Source: Voacanga thouarsii (taxonomy: Eukaryota; Streptophyta; Magnoliopsida; Gentianales; Apocynaceae). From it: a stretch of DNA of 64,000 nucleotides. This document shows, piece after piece, positions 22,036 through 34,186 of the stretch. The notes beneath the pieces were generated by a model. The model saw only the letters and a program-made list of their open reading frames with translations, ran no database searches and was not told the DNA's origin. Within the stretch, counting starts at the first letter, position 1. Each line of letters opens with the position of its first letter. Position numbers and translations under genes: made by a program. Location of the stretch: contig JANUWF010001217.1 in NCBI GenBank assembly GCA_026120185.1, forward strand, positions 1,534,001-1,598,000, read 5' to 3'.

Positions 22036-22680
22036 ATAATTAGTAATTAAGTAGATAAGTCAAAAATTTTGCATCCTATATTTTTGTTGTGACAGTACAA
22101 TAGAGAATCTATATGAAAAAAAGATTTTTATTTATAGCTTCTTATTTCTTTTTAATTTCAAAAAAGAAAAAATAAGAAATTATCTCCTTTTCTTTTTCAC
22201 ATAATTTTTCGATTTATTAGAAAGAAAAGAGAAGATAAAACTAATAAAGAAGATACTAAATAAAATAAAAAATAAAGTAAGAAAATTCTTTAATTTAGTA
22301 TACATAGAAATTAGAAGACTCTATAAATATCTTTATTTTTTTCAATCTCCTGAAAAAAAAATAATATTATTATTTAATGGACATAGGGGGAGTTAATCGG
22401 TTGGGAATGAGAGAGGAGATTGATTGTTCCTTAAACAGGTCTTTCAAAAGATATTCATTTATCTGATTGATTAATGAGTTATAAAAAGACAATTCGTGAT
22501 TCAGATACTTAATAAGAAGGAATAATCAAATTCAAATTATGGATTTATCTAGAATCATAAATTAGTAAATATTAAAATACTTATATTTTTAAATTTATTA
22601 TATGTATAAAATATTTTTATATATGTTATATTATATATATATTAATTATCAAAATATAATACACACACACACACACATTA
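21920..22680. repeat. AT-rich repeats and CA microsatellite inside the hAT
   Basis: Several TA-rich runs (21921-21945, 22005-22035) and a short (CA)n at about 22661-22677. No coding sequence. Confidence 0.6.
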
Positions 22681-24812
22681 ATTAGGTAACTTAATTTTAT
22701 TTCTTCTTCTTTTCAATTTTTATCCCAAAAAGTTAAGGGATTTTCAAAATAACAAATGCTTATATATATATAATCACAAAATATGGGTACATATAATTAG
22801 TATGAAAAAATAATATGTATATATAATAAATGTATCTGTATTTATAAAATAATTGATTTTAAAAGTATTTATATTTATAATAATATATGTATGTGTATAT
22901 TTTATTTATTCTTATTTCTCTAATATTCTAAATATTGTATTTTAATTTTTTAAATAATTTGACTAAGAGTACTTTAGATAAGTTTATTCATAAAATTTAT
23001 TGTTTTTAAAATTTTATATTATTGTATATATATTTAAAAAAATATTTATGAAATAGTTTAAATTAAAAATTGCTTGTTTTATCCCCCCCTCCCCTTTTTG
23101 TTTTTTTGGGGAAGGAAATGGTTTAGGATTTGAATTATTTTGTTTGCAAATTATTAGGTAAGTATGAATAGGAGTAAATAATTACCCCTATCTTGCGAAC
23201 ATCCCACAAAAAGGAAACAAAATTATAATATAAATATATTTTAATGCAGAAAAAAATTTATATTAATCAATTTAACAATAGAGTCATTATTAAATTGATG
23301 AACACAAAAAATAAAACAAGTAATAGAATTTAATAATTTAATAATAAAGCTTATATTTTAGTTATGTTAGCTCAAAACAAAAACAAACAATATAATTAAA
23401 AAACAAAACTTTATTTAAGATAATATTATATTAGCTCATGTAATAAAAAAATAGTTTTAAAATATAAAATCAAATATGCCTTACCCATATTCAACAGTTC
23501 AAACAATCAAACCTTACCCATCCCATCTTCCTTTCTTCTTTGCTCTGTGTTATTCACCCGAAGCACGCCACCGCCGCAAGGGAATCAAGCACAGACTTAG
23601 CTGATATCGTCGACTTCTCTATTGCACACCTTGCATCTCCTTCAAGGTTAAGAAGCCCTCCTTTTCTCGGTGAGTTGCATCTTCTTCAAGGTTAAATCTT
23701 TTACCGACCAATTAGTAAGTTGGTTAAATGTTCTCCATTTTGAAGCACTTTGAACTGGTTCTTCTTAGATGAATTTAAATCAGCAACTTGCAACTGTAGT
23801 CCAGATGCAGGAAGAACGTTTAATTCTGTTTGGATTAATCTTGTTGGATTTTTAGACGAGGAAGAACATTTAGAGGCTACCTTGTTAGATTTTTCCTCTG
23901 AGGAACATGTGAATAGATTTGAGTTGATATAGAAACTTCATTATCCAATTGCCTCAATCAATTGGGCAGGATGTTATAGCTAAAAGTTTTTACTATTCCC
24001 CATAGTAGTTTACTTTTAAAATCTCAGGGGTTAAGGCATTCGGACCTTTGGAAGAAAATGCTGCAACTCTTGGAGCTGGTTGAGATCCCAGTACAGTCTT
24101 AGTAGGTAAAATCCTTGAAACAGGATTTCTGTTAACAAAAGAGTAATCAGAATTAAGAGTTTAGCTAAATCAAATGTAGAAAGCTTAAAATTTTCTTAGT
24201 GAACCAATTAACTGACCATGTAATGATTCTGAAAGGAGGCTTAATCTCTGATTGTTTCTTAATTTTTGTTGATTTGGGCATAAGCTATTGTTGGAGGATT
24301 TGAGATGCTCATTTTTTTTTTTTTCATATTCTGCTGCAATATATATTTATTTCACATTCTACTTATAGATTACTTCTTATTTCTCTAGAGAATTTTATTG
24401 TGTAAAGGAGTATCTTAACTACTAGAATGTAGTATTGTTGATGAATTTGGTAGTGATTTATTTTTGGAGCTTATCTTATGGCTGTATTATTTGTTGGGTT
24501 ATGTATTTTACTAGTTGTTTATATTTTAACTTAGAACAACTGAAAATCTCTATTTAGTTAGTTTTAAAGGCTCATACTTTTTTTTTTTTTTTGAAAGGAA
24601 AAGGAGAAAAGATAGCTGAAATTTCATATTTAAAAATGATAAATTAGGTTTTTCCCCTAAAAAATAAAAATAAAGTGGAGTGATTTTCTCTCTATTCTTG
24701 TAGTCTCTTTCATAGACTCACAGTCATAGATTAATACTCTTCATGCTTATAAGAAGCCATAATTTGAGTCTCCATTCCTAGTTCCTCACTCTCTTAAATC
24801 AGCAAACCATAC
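22681..24812. other. hAT interior, no recognised gene
   Basis: AT-rich to about 23520. Then comes a more balanced stretch (23520-23930) with CT-rich and 'ccaccgccgcaagg' sequence that may be the transposon promoter, a leader or captured host DNA. A 60-codon frame at 23750-23932 is not recognised. Confidence 0.4.
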
Positions 24813-24974
24813 ATTTCTAACTAAAGCAACCACCACTATTCCATGACTTACTACATGGAATAACCCAATGGAAATGGCATCCTTAAAATAATCCCCCTGG
24901 GGTGCTTCAGGACCCAAAGACAAAGGCAGGACATGAACCCCATCTCTAATTGCATTATCAAAAGCTGCCAAAAG
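24813..24974 (-). pseudogene. Subtilisin-like protease (SBT) gene fragment captured in the hAT
   Basis: About 54 codons on the minus strand are open and match the peptidase S8 region of plant subtilases just before the Asn of the oxyanion hole. Motifs are LAAFDNAIRDGVHVLPLSLG, PEAPQGDYFKDAISIG and HGIVVVALVRN. The family usually reads VASAGN at the end, so it has substitutions. Upstream and downstream the frame stays open but looks non-coding, consistent with intron or junction sequence. Only one partial exon is present, opposite in strand to the transposase, so it is a passenger and not a working protease. Confidence 0.7.
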
Positions 24975-25707
24975 CTGGACAAATAGTAATCCCTTCTGAA
25001 GGGTAGTAGGGACTTGCATGCATAGATGCAAATGGCTAGATTGAGTTAATTGATATGCAGACTCAAAAATGATTGTGGCTTCATGGCTTTGGTTGAAAGT
25101 GGTGGGAGTTACTGATAATATTGATCGCAATTTCTAAAAATTTGTTCCTTTTAGTTAGTGAAAACTTTCCACATACTAAAACAAAATATAGATGGACTGT
25201 TAGTTAGTGGTGGGAGTTATATGTTCTTTACAGTCGATATTTAAACATTTGAAATTCTGAATGTTAGTTGGATTGTCAACTGTTATATATAATTCTCTCT
25301 TTCTGGTCTCAATTTGTTCTACTGTTATCCACGTTTCTACCTCATTCGGAGTTGCAGTTGTTTTTTCATTCCAGAATAGGATAGCCACCATTAAAGCAGC
25401 TTTTTGTCACATTTATCTAAAGACACTCATAATCAAATTAGTTTTCAGCTTGTAGTAAATTAGTATAGGCAGCCAACATGCAGTACTTTTTGGCCAAATA
25501 TTTCAGCTTTTAAATTGCTTAAGATTGAAGTTACTTAACTTTGGCATAATCCATTGAAAATGAGGAAGTTTATGAAATTGCCATTGCTATTACACACATA
25601 CTCTATCATTGTACTTAGAGTTATTTTTTATTAATCAATATTCAGCTTTTACATATTTGTCTTTTCAACTTAGTAGATGTTACATTAAGATCAAATTAGT
25701 CAAACTC

Positions 25708-28113
25708 ATGGAGGAAACTACTTCAACCCCACGTAATAGTAGCAATCCAATGTCATATCCTATGCAGCAAGTGAATATAACAGTTGATAAGAGTATCGAA
25801 CCTGAAGTTGGAGAATCTCAACAGCTAAAAAGCCAAAGTGATGTTGGACCTATTAGAAGGTAAAAATCAGCAGTGTTGAGTCATTTTAAGCAAAAAAAGA
25901 TAAATGGTAAATAAAAAGCTGAGTGTATTTATTACTCTCAAGAGCTTGTTGCTGGTGTAAAAAATGGAAATGATCGCATGAAATCATGCAAAAAGAGAAA
26001 GTAACAAGACATTAGACAAAGTTTTTTAGCAGAGAAGGTAATTGATCCTTCTTCAAATATTACACAAATGTCGACTTATGTTTTTTTGCCAAGAAGCTGT
26101 GATGAGAGATCTTGCTAAGATGGTAATTATCTATGAATATCCGTTATCTATGGTAGACCATTTTGGATTTAGAAAATATTCAAACTCTCTGCAACCTTTG
26201 TTCAAAATGATCTCAAGAAATACTTTGAAGAAAGATATCTTAAAAAAATTTTATGATGAGAAAAAAAAAAAGATAATGGCTTTATTGAACAAAAATCGTG
26301 GGAGAACTGCTGTCACTTGTGACTTGCAGACTGCTAATCACCAAAACAAGTCTTACATGGTTATCACTACTTATTTTGTTGATAATGCTTGGCAATTACA
26401 ATATAGAATTTTGAGGTATTTTTTTGTCTTAACTTTTCTTCTTGAATTTGATTGTTTATTATAAAGTAAAGCAATTAGTTAGTTAATACTTACACATTTG
26501 CTCTTTTATCTTTTTTGTGTTATTGAAAAGTTTATCTATGTGCCATATCCTCATACAAGTGAAATACTTGCTAAAGTTATGGAAGAAAGTTTCTTTGATT
26601 GGAATATTGATAGGAAGTTATCTACAATTACACTTGATAACTGTTCTAGAAATAATGCCATTGTTGAAAATCTCTTGGGAAAGCTTCAATCCAGCTCTCT
26701 TATGTTACGTGGGAGTTTACTCCCTATGCGTTGTCGTGCACACATCATGAATTTGATTGTTCAAGATGGATTGTCAATTATACATGAAAAGATTAAGAAG
26801 ATTCATAACAATGTTAGATTTTGGACAACTTCACCTAAATTTGAAGAAGTTGCACATCAAATAGGTATTCCATGTTCCAAGAAACTAATTTTAGACTGCA
26901 AAACTAGATAGAATTTAACCTTTTTGATACTTTCGACTGTATTGTCATATAAGGATGTGTTTTATAGGCTGAAACATAGGGAGCGTTTATATACTTGCTT
27001 GCCAACTGAAGATGATTGAATTTTGATACAAGAGATTTGTGATCATTTGTGCATATTTTATGAGGCCACCCAAATATTTTCGAAAACCAACTCTCCAATG
27101 GTAAATTCGTTTTTCCTTACTGCTTTCAATATTAGAATGGAGTTAGAGAAATGGCTTGCAAGTAAGAATCAATTGGAAAAAACAATGGTTGAAAAGATGG
27201 TTTATAAATTTGATAAATATTGGAGAGGTGTGTATAGAATTATAGGTGTAGTTGTAGTATTGGATCAACAGTATAAGATGATTTTGGTAGATTATGCTTT
27301 TCCACAAATATTTGGTGATGATGCTCCTATGAAGATTGAAAAAATCAAGAAGTTTTGTAGTGATTTGTTTCATGAATACAAGTCAAAAAATGAGAAGTAT
27401 TCAAGTTAGTCAATAGCTTCCTTGTCAGTTCAATCTCTTCAACAACTTAAAAATCGTTCAACAACAACAGTGAAAAATAGACTTGTTGGATTTTATAATT
27501 TTGTAGCACAAAATGAAAATACCTTGCGCGAAAAGACAGAGTTTGATCAATATTTAGAGGAAAAAGTTTTACCATGGAGTAGTAGGGAATTTGATATCTT
27601 AAATTAGTGGAAGTCAAATGAAAACAAATATTCCATTCTTCACCTGATTGCTAGGGATATATTTTGTATTTCAGTATCTACAGTTACGTCAGTGTCCGCA
27701 TTTAGTACTAGAGGAAAAATAGTAAATCCACATCGTAGCAAACTTTATCCAGATACACTTGAAACTTTGATGTGTATCCAAAATTTGTTGTATACTGATA
27801 TTTGTACTAATAGTAAAGGTATATATAATAAATATAATTTATGAATCATGTCGTCTTTATATTTATATTTTAATTAATTAATGCTTTTATAGGTTCTTCT
27901 TTGAATGCTATAGAGTTTGGCTCTATTTTAGAAGACATGAATGCCGATGATGAGAGTGGGGTAATTTTTTTAAAACTTCTTATCATTTATATATATTTTT
28001 TATATTGTTGATTTACTTTATTAATATTTCGAATAATGTACATAATATTTAAAAAATTACTAACAATATTTCTTTTCTAGGTGAATGGAACTATCGAGGT
28101 TGGATTTGAATGA
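25708..28113 (+). pseudogene. hAT transposase, BED-finger type (decayed)
   Basis: ATG 25708 opens a frame with a degenerate BED zinc finger (about 25864-25995; second Cys of the finger lost). Stops lie at 25861, 25912 and 25999, and a frameshift near 26090. The catalytic region follows: YPLSMVDHFGFRKYSN, TLKKDI, VTCDLQTANHQNKSYM, an apparent intron 26416-26530, PYPHTSEI and ITLDNCSRNNA. After more stops come FDILN and the C-terminal dimerisation region (STVTSVSAFSTRGKIVNPHRS, DTLETLMCIQN at about 27680-27790). Two apparent short introns precede the end. At least eight stops make it inactive. Several fall where the family has Trp. Confidence 0.9.
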
Positions 28114-28489
28114 AGTTTAGATTTGGCAACTGCAACTTTTCTTGACTTATATTACATTGTATGTTTAAGTGGGGATATTCTTTACATTGTATTATATGTT
28201 GAACTTGGTTATTTCATGCGTCATTTGCCTATTTACGTTTTTAATATCTTGGACTCTTGGGTTGTATTTCCAATTTGTTGTTTTGGCTTGTGTTTTTATT
28301 TTATGAATTGATATGTGTTGGGACAATTGGATTTGTAGCAGCTAAATTCCCTCTTGTGAAAATAACATATCTTTGTCTTTTGTTTCTATGAGGTTAGTAA
28401 TTGTCTATTTACATTGGTTATTAAATTTGACTTGAGATGTGTTTAACTTATAGAATAAAGTGTTTAGAATTCTTAATTTTGTTGTTAGG

Positions 28490-28678
28490 CCGCTGGGTTG
28501 GAACCGAGCCCCTGCCTCCTTGGTCCCTACTTGGTCGGGATCAAGGATTATTTTGTCCCTGGTGGGCCAGGGGCAGGGATCCCCACCTCTTCTCATGTCA
28601 GGGATGGGGGGACGGGGGATATGCAGGGGTGGGGGCGAGGTCGGGATTTCTAGTCCCCGGCCCCCGTTGTCATCCCTA
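28490..28678. repeat. GC-rich subterminal region and right TIR of the hAT
   Basis: Dense 'ccccggccccc' and 'gggatgggggg' motifs end in GTTGTCATCCCTA. Such GC-rich ends are usual in this hAT group and may bind transposase. Confidence 0.7.
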
Positions 28679-28686
28679 GTTAAGAT

Positions 28687-29331
28687 TGAATTCGTCTTTT
28701 TGAAATTAATGCAAGGCGAAGTTTCAATCTTTTTAGACCGCTAAGGTCGGGTTAAGCCTTTTTACATTTTTCTAACTAAAAGTTAATTTAGTTAGAAGAA
28801 TGTAATGGTTATATGAATTTTCATAAATGAATATTTTTGTATGATTTGTGTTCATGACTGTTTGTTATATTGTAAGGATATGTCTATTTTGGTTTTTTTT
28901 TTGGGTGTTTACTATTCTTGAATGTCAGAAAAAGGAAAGATTATCTTGAAAATAAAAAGGATTTCCTCTCTTTCTAAAATATCTTTTGATTTTTTTTTAA
29001 AAAAGAAAAAAGAATTGGCTTTCTGGATCGAGGGTAGTGGAACACGAAATAACTTTCGTCACTTTGTGGCCATGACCCCACTACAAGCTATTATCCTAAA
29101 TATATATATTTGTGTGTGTATGTGTTTGTGTTTTGTTGTACAGGAAAAAAATATTTTTTTTATATTTTAAAAGGAAGAAAAATGTGCTGGCTTCAACTTC
29201 AGCCATGTCCTATTCTTGTTTTCAAATTAAAAAAAAAAAGAAATTTGTGTCAGTGAGTGTTGGTGCATGAAGTGAATTGCAATTCGTAACTCTGGCATGC
29301 TCACATTGCTATAACAAATTTTGTGTAAATA
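28687..29331 (+). mobile_element. 5' LTR of the Gypsy-like element, middle segment
   Basis: Parallels 31325-31935 of the right LTR, for example 'gaattcgtctttttgaaatta', 'ggcgaagtttcaatctttt' and 'ttggctttctggatcgag'. Confidence 0.85.
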
Positions 29332-29336
29332 TATAT

Positions 29337-29788
29337 TGTGATACCCCAATCTCACATGGAATTGGGATGGGAAGTGTGAATGATATATAAGAATTGGTCT
29401 AAATACCAATTGTCAATTGGGGATATCCATTTTAGTCCAATAAGGATGCTTGCCAAATAGTTGATCATGGGTGTTGCAAGGCCCATAGTTACTCTCTTAC
29501 TGTACACCGTAAGTGGTAGGAGCCAATGAGGATGCTTGGTCATGGGCTTGATTTGTAAGTTTGGGCCCAGCGAGGACGTTTAGGGCTAAAGGAGGGGTGA
29601 ATGTAATACTCTAATACCACATGAGATTGGGATAAAAAATGTAAATAATATATAATGATGAGTCTAAATACTCATTATTAACTAATGATATCTATTTTGG
29701 CTCAACGAGAACGGCGGTCAAGTAGTTAATTGTGGATGTTGCCAAATCCATAGTTGCAGTTTCAGGCCTATGGGTATGGGGCGTGACA
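29337..29788 (+). mobile_element. Solo LTR, 452 bp, flanked by TATAT
   Basis: Starts TGTGATACCCCAATC and ends GGGGCGTGACA. TATAT is found at 29332-29336 and 29789-29793. The sister LTR reads straight through at about 31937-31950 without it. It belongs to the same family as the LTR fragments at 15706-16861. An internal partial duplication is visible: 'attgggat', 'gatatc(c/t)att' and 'ggatg(t/c)tgcc' motifs occur twice. Confidence 0.9.
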
Positions 29789-29793
29789 TATAT

Positions 29794-30452
29794 AATATTC
29801 ATTTCATTACATTAGTTAGTATGAATTTTGAAACGAAAGAAATTATTTAATATATTTTAATTATCTTTAAAAAATTATGTATTTCTTATTATATTATAAG
29901 TATGTTTTAGAATCAAGTATTCGAAAATAGTTATTATTTCTTTGTAAATGTGATTGTTATTATAATGTACATGTATGTATATTATGTAAGGGTGTAATAA
30001 ATTTTATTCGAAATAAGTGATTCATTACTACTTATTGGGTATATGGTTGACTCAACCCTTCAATATTTCCTTCTTTCAGATTCCAATGATGATCAATAGT
30101 ACGAAGGTCCTTTCTATTAGGAATATGTTTGGGATGTAAAATGAAATCAAAATTCAAGATTTGATTAGAGACTTTTGTCATTTTATTTGTTTGAGTTTTC
30201 TTTTATGCTACATAATTACTTGATGAGACAAGTATAAGATTGAATTTTTATTCTTTCATGTAATAAGTTAAACATGATGTATTTGAATTTTGGTCAAACT
30301 TTTCTTGGAAAGATTTAGTTATGATATATTTAGATTATTATTTTTGAGAAAGTGTTCGATTATTCAAGTTTTTAAGGTAGACTTCGTATTATTAGAGAAA
30401 TACTCTAGTGATATGGTCGTGCCACGCCCTGTGGGCGCGGGCGTGATATTTA
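29794..30452 (+). mobile_element. 5' LTR of the Gypsy-like element, last segment
   Basis: Parallels 31950-32592. Ends near 30452 after 'gtgggcgcgggcgtgat', directly before the primer site. The exact last base is uncertain because the two LTR ends differ. Confidence 0.8.
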
Positions 30453-30453
30453 A

Positions 30454-30464
30454 TGGTATCAGAG
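30454..30464 (+). promoter_or_regulatory. Primer binding site of the Gypsy-like element
   Basis: TGGTATCAGAG matches the initiator tRNA-Met primer site and lies 1-2 bp after the left LTR. Confidence 0.8.
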
Positions 30465-30732
30465 TAATAGGTTGTGATCTTCATGGGGATGTGGGAATAG
30501 TTAGGTATGGAGTTAGAAGATTTGTGGGATGAAAATCAATTATATTAGTGAACATAGTGTTTTGACTATTTTATGACTATTTTTTTATACCAAAATCTAA
30601 AAAAGTAAGGCGCATTGCGATTTTAAAATTTTAAGTAAAATATGAGTGATTTTTATTATGTTATGAGGATTGATTTGTGGTATAGTTAAATGTCAAGTTT
30701 CGAGGCCGAAATTTTTTATAAGAGGGGTAGAA
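30465..30732 (+). mobile_element. Residual interior and polypurine tract
   Basis: About 270 bp remain between the LTRs. The right end reads 'tttcgaggccgaaattttttataagaggggtagaa', which resembles the last codons of a Gypsy polyprotein followed by its purine tract (AGAGGGGTAG at 30721-30730). All gag, protease, RT and integrase sequence is missing. Confidence 0.7.
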
Positions 30733-32592
30733 TCTAAAATTCGCTCTTTTTGGAAGTCTTTTATTTATGAAGATATTTTAGATTTTCTTAAGATTTTTAG
30801 GGTCGAATCCTAATACAATATAAATCAGAATCCTATTTGGCTATTATTTTAAATAAGTAGGGATTTGGATGAAATTATTAAAGAAGGAGAAAACCCTAAC
30901 CTTATTTATTAAATAGGGAAGTTTGTGAAAAACATAGTTATTTTTCTGTAGCCGTCAACAGATACAAAAAGGAGAGAGTTCAACTAAGGTTTAAAGAAAA
31001 GAACAACGTAGTTTGTTCAGTTTTCAAATATCGACGTTAAGAGGTAAGTAGGAATAAATTTCTTCTATTTTCTTGTATGAATAATATAATAAAAATGTTA
31101 CTTTTGGTTAAACATTCTTGAATAAAGTGTGATATCTTCTTAAGGTCTATGCTTTAATGATTGAATAATGTATGGCACGTATTTTGGTGTTTGTGTTATA
31201 TACATTATACGTGTATTGTTTCTTGTGAATGTATTCAATGAATTTTATATGTGATGAATCTCTTTATATTCTTTGAATGTGATGGCTCTAAGGTGGGCTA
31301 ACCATTTTTGGTATAATATTAAGATTGAATTCGTCTTTTTGAAATTAACACAAGGCGAAGTTTCAATCTTTTTGGATTGCTAAGGATGGGTTAAACCTTT
31401 TGAGATTTTCCTAATTGAATAAGTTAATTCAGTTAGAAGGCAATGGTTATATGAATTTGTATAAATGAATATTTTTGTATGATTTGTGTTCAGGCTGTTT
31501 GTTTTGTTGTAAGAAGATGTCTATTTTGGTTCTTTGATTTTGGGTGTTTACTGTTCTTGAATATTGTAAGAAAAAGGAAAGATTATTGTGAAAAAAAAAA
31601 AAGATTTCCTCTTCTTCTAATATGTCTTTTGATTTTTCAAAGAAAAAAGAATTGGCTTTCTGGATCGAGAGGAATGGAGCATGTCCATGACCCCACTACA
31701 AGCTGCTATCCTTTAAAAAAAAAATGTGTTCTGTTGTAAAAGGGAAAAAAAAAGATTTCTTTTTTTTTTAAATTTCAAAAGGAAAAATATGTGTTGGCTT
31801 CAACTTCGGCTATGCCCTATTCTTGTTTTCAAATTAAAAAAGAAAAGAAATTGGTGTCAGTGAGTGTTAGGGCATGAAGTGAATTGCAATTCGTGACTCT
31901 GGAATGCTCGCATTGCCATCACAAATTTTGTATAAATATATATAATAGTATTAATTTTATTACATTAGTTAGTATGAGTTTTGAAACGAAAGAAATTATT
32001 TAATATATTTTAATTATTTAAAAAATTATATATTTCTTATTATATTATAAGTAGGTCTTAGAATCGAGTATTTGAAAATGGTTATTACTTCTTTGTTATT
32101 GTGATTGTTAATGCAGTGTACATGAATGTATATTATGTAAGGGTGTATAAATTTTATTCGGAAGAAGTGGTTCACTACTACTTACTAAGCATGTGGTTAG
32201 CTCACCCCTTCAATATTTCCTTCTTTCAGATTCTAATAATGATTAGTGGTATGAATATCCTTTCCATTAGGAATATGTTCGAGATGTAGTATGAAATCAA
32301 AATTTGTTTAGAGACTTTTATCAATTTATTTGTTTGAATTTTCTTTCATGCTACTTAAACACTTGATAAGACAAGTGTAAGATTGGATTTTCATTCTTTC
32401 TTGTAATAAGGTAAACAGCTTGTATTTAAGTTGTGATCAAAATTTCTTGGAGGGATTTTAGTTATAATATTTTTGGTTTGTTATTTTTTGAAAAAATGTT
32501 TGGGTATTTAAGTTTTGATGTAAGGCTTTGTATTACTAAGGAAATACTGTACTTATACAGTCATACCATGCCCGCGGGCACGGGACATAACA
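30733..32592 (+). mobile_element. 3' LTR of the Gypsy-like element (uninterrupted)
   Basis: 1,860 bp, starting TCTAAAATTCGCTC (expected TG mutated to TC) and ending GGGACATAACA. It serves as the empty-site reference for the hAT and solo LTR in its partner. Confidence 0.85.
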
Positions 32593-33129
32593 AGTACTAT
32601 TTAATTAAATAAATTTAATGATAAATAATATTAATTGCTTAATTATTTAAGTGTATAGGAATGGCAATTGGAGACAGGTGGGCCAACCCTTAAACATCCC
32701 GACCCTGCTTTATCCTCTGTCATTTCCCTTTGCCTTCAGCCTATCCCTGCCACAGGGAAAGGCGAGAATTCTTGCCCCCGGCCTAGAGGGGATGTTGGGC
32801 CTATTGGATCTATAATTTTCTAGCCAAATATAAAATTGAAAAAATTTTAAAAAACATATAGAAAGATTTCAATAAAATTATAATTTAAAGATTCAAAATA
32901 AATAAAATGAATTTTAAACTACTAAAATATAAAATAATAAGGTCCTATAATAAACTTTAAATAAAACATAATAAATCGTACAATAAACTAAAAAAAAAAA
33001 AAGAATAACACATTATCATACATTGACGAAATTAAAAAAAAAATACAAATTTGAAAATTTCATTCATAGAGAATTGCAAAATTCAAATTTCTTCATTCTT
33101 CCCTTTCTTATACCTAGAATTTTGAATTT

Positions 33130-33185
33130 TCAATTAAGATATATATCTATATATATATATATATAGAATTTTGAATTTTCAATTA

Positions 33186-33262
<77 letters not shown>
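33130..33262. repeat. Compound microsatellite TA-TG-GA
   Basis: 'Tagaattttgaattttcaat' occurs twice, each followed by TA runs. The second passes into (TG)n at about 33221-33245 and then (GA)n to about 33262. Confidence 0.9.
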
Positions 33263-33401
33263 CATATATAGATATACCATACTATATATGTATTATTTGT
33301 AATCTACCTATAATAAATACAATATTTTATGCATATATATAATGTGTATATCTCATTTTATATAATATATAAGAATATTGTATGTATAAATAATCTTGCA
33401 C

Positions 33402-33489
33402 ACATACATACATACATACATACATACATACATACATACATACATACATACATACATACATACATACATACATACATACATACATACAT
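33402..33489. repeat. (ACAT)n microsatellite
   Basis: About 21 uninterrupted tetranucleotide units. Confidence 0.98.
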
Positions 33490-34150
33490 TAAGGATTAGG
33501 AGCAAGTCAAGATAGGTCAGGAAGTACTTAATCCCTAGTCCCGATCTGCCTCCTATTGACGGACCAAATAATTAAACTCGCTTTCATCTCTATCCTTAAA
33601 TCGGGAAATTTATGACCCAGTCAAATTAGATTGGCTTGGATCTTACCAATTTGAATAGATAAATTGGTATCCCAATCAATGTGCTTGATAATGGATAAAT
33701 TGCCGAGCCCTAAACATCCTGACTCTTCTCCTGCCTCTCTCATCTTCCTTTTGCCCTTAGCCTGTCCCTGCCATGGGAGAGGCAATAATTCTTTCCCTCG
33801 GCCCAACAAGAAAATCGGGCATATTGAATCTAAAATTCTCTAGCCAAACTTAAAATTGAAAAAAAAAATAAATAAATACTTGTAGAAGTATTTCAATAAA
33901 AGTATAATTTAAACATTCAAAATAAATTTTAAACTACTAAAATATAGAATAATAATGTTCTAGAATAAAATTTAAACAAAATATAATAAATCCTATAATA
34001 AACTAAAAAAAAAAAAGAATAACGCATTATCATACATTGACAACATAAAAATACAAATTTGAAAAATTCATTCCCAATTATAATTTCTTCATTCACAGAG
34101 AATTGCAAGATCCAAATTTCTTTATTCTTCCCTTTCTTATATTTAGAATT

Positions 34151-34186
<36 letters not shown>

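Larger units (their letters stand above)
21729..28678 (+). mobile_element. hAT DNA transposon, 6,950 bp, decayed
   Basis: Termini are TAGGGATGGCAA on the left and the inverse of TAGGGATGACAA on the right. An exact 8-bp duplication GTTAAGAT flanks it (21721-21728 and 28679-28686), the length typical of hAT. GC-rich subterminal sequence (about 28490-28670 and 21760-21880) contrasts with an AT-rich interior. It carries a plus-strand transposase pseudogene (25708-28113) and a fragment of a host subtilase gene. The paralogous LTR has one uninterrupted target at about 31318-31330. Confidence 0.95.
21144..32592 (+). mobile_element. LTR retrotransposon (probably Gypsy) with almost no interior, host to nested insertions
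   Basis: Two LTRs of about 1.9 kb flank about 280 bp. The left LTR starts TGTAAAACTCGCTC at 21144 and, once the nested hAT (21729-28678) and solo LTR (29337-29788) are discounted, runs to about 30452. The right LTR is 30733-32592. A primer site (TGGTATCAGAG) and a purine tract lie in the expected places. The flanks are AGTAT (21139-21143) and AGTAC (32593-32597), a probable 5-bp duplication with one change. No gag or pol remains beyond a possible last few codons. Confidence 0.85.

Noticed and set aside
28405..28744. Overlapping frames with Gly/Pro-rich products
   Set aside because: They are caused by the GC-rich hAT terminal region, and the frames run across the transposon end into the LTR.
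30290..30532. 80-codon plus-strand frame
   Set aside because: It crosses the LTR end and the primer site, so it is not a protein.
33402..33489. Regularly spaced short repeats considered as a CRISPR-like array
   Set aside because: It is a simple ACAT tetranucleotide run without spacers, in a plant genome.
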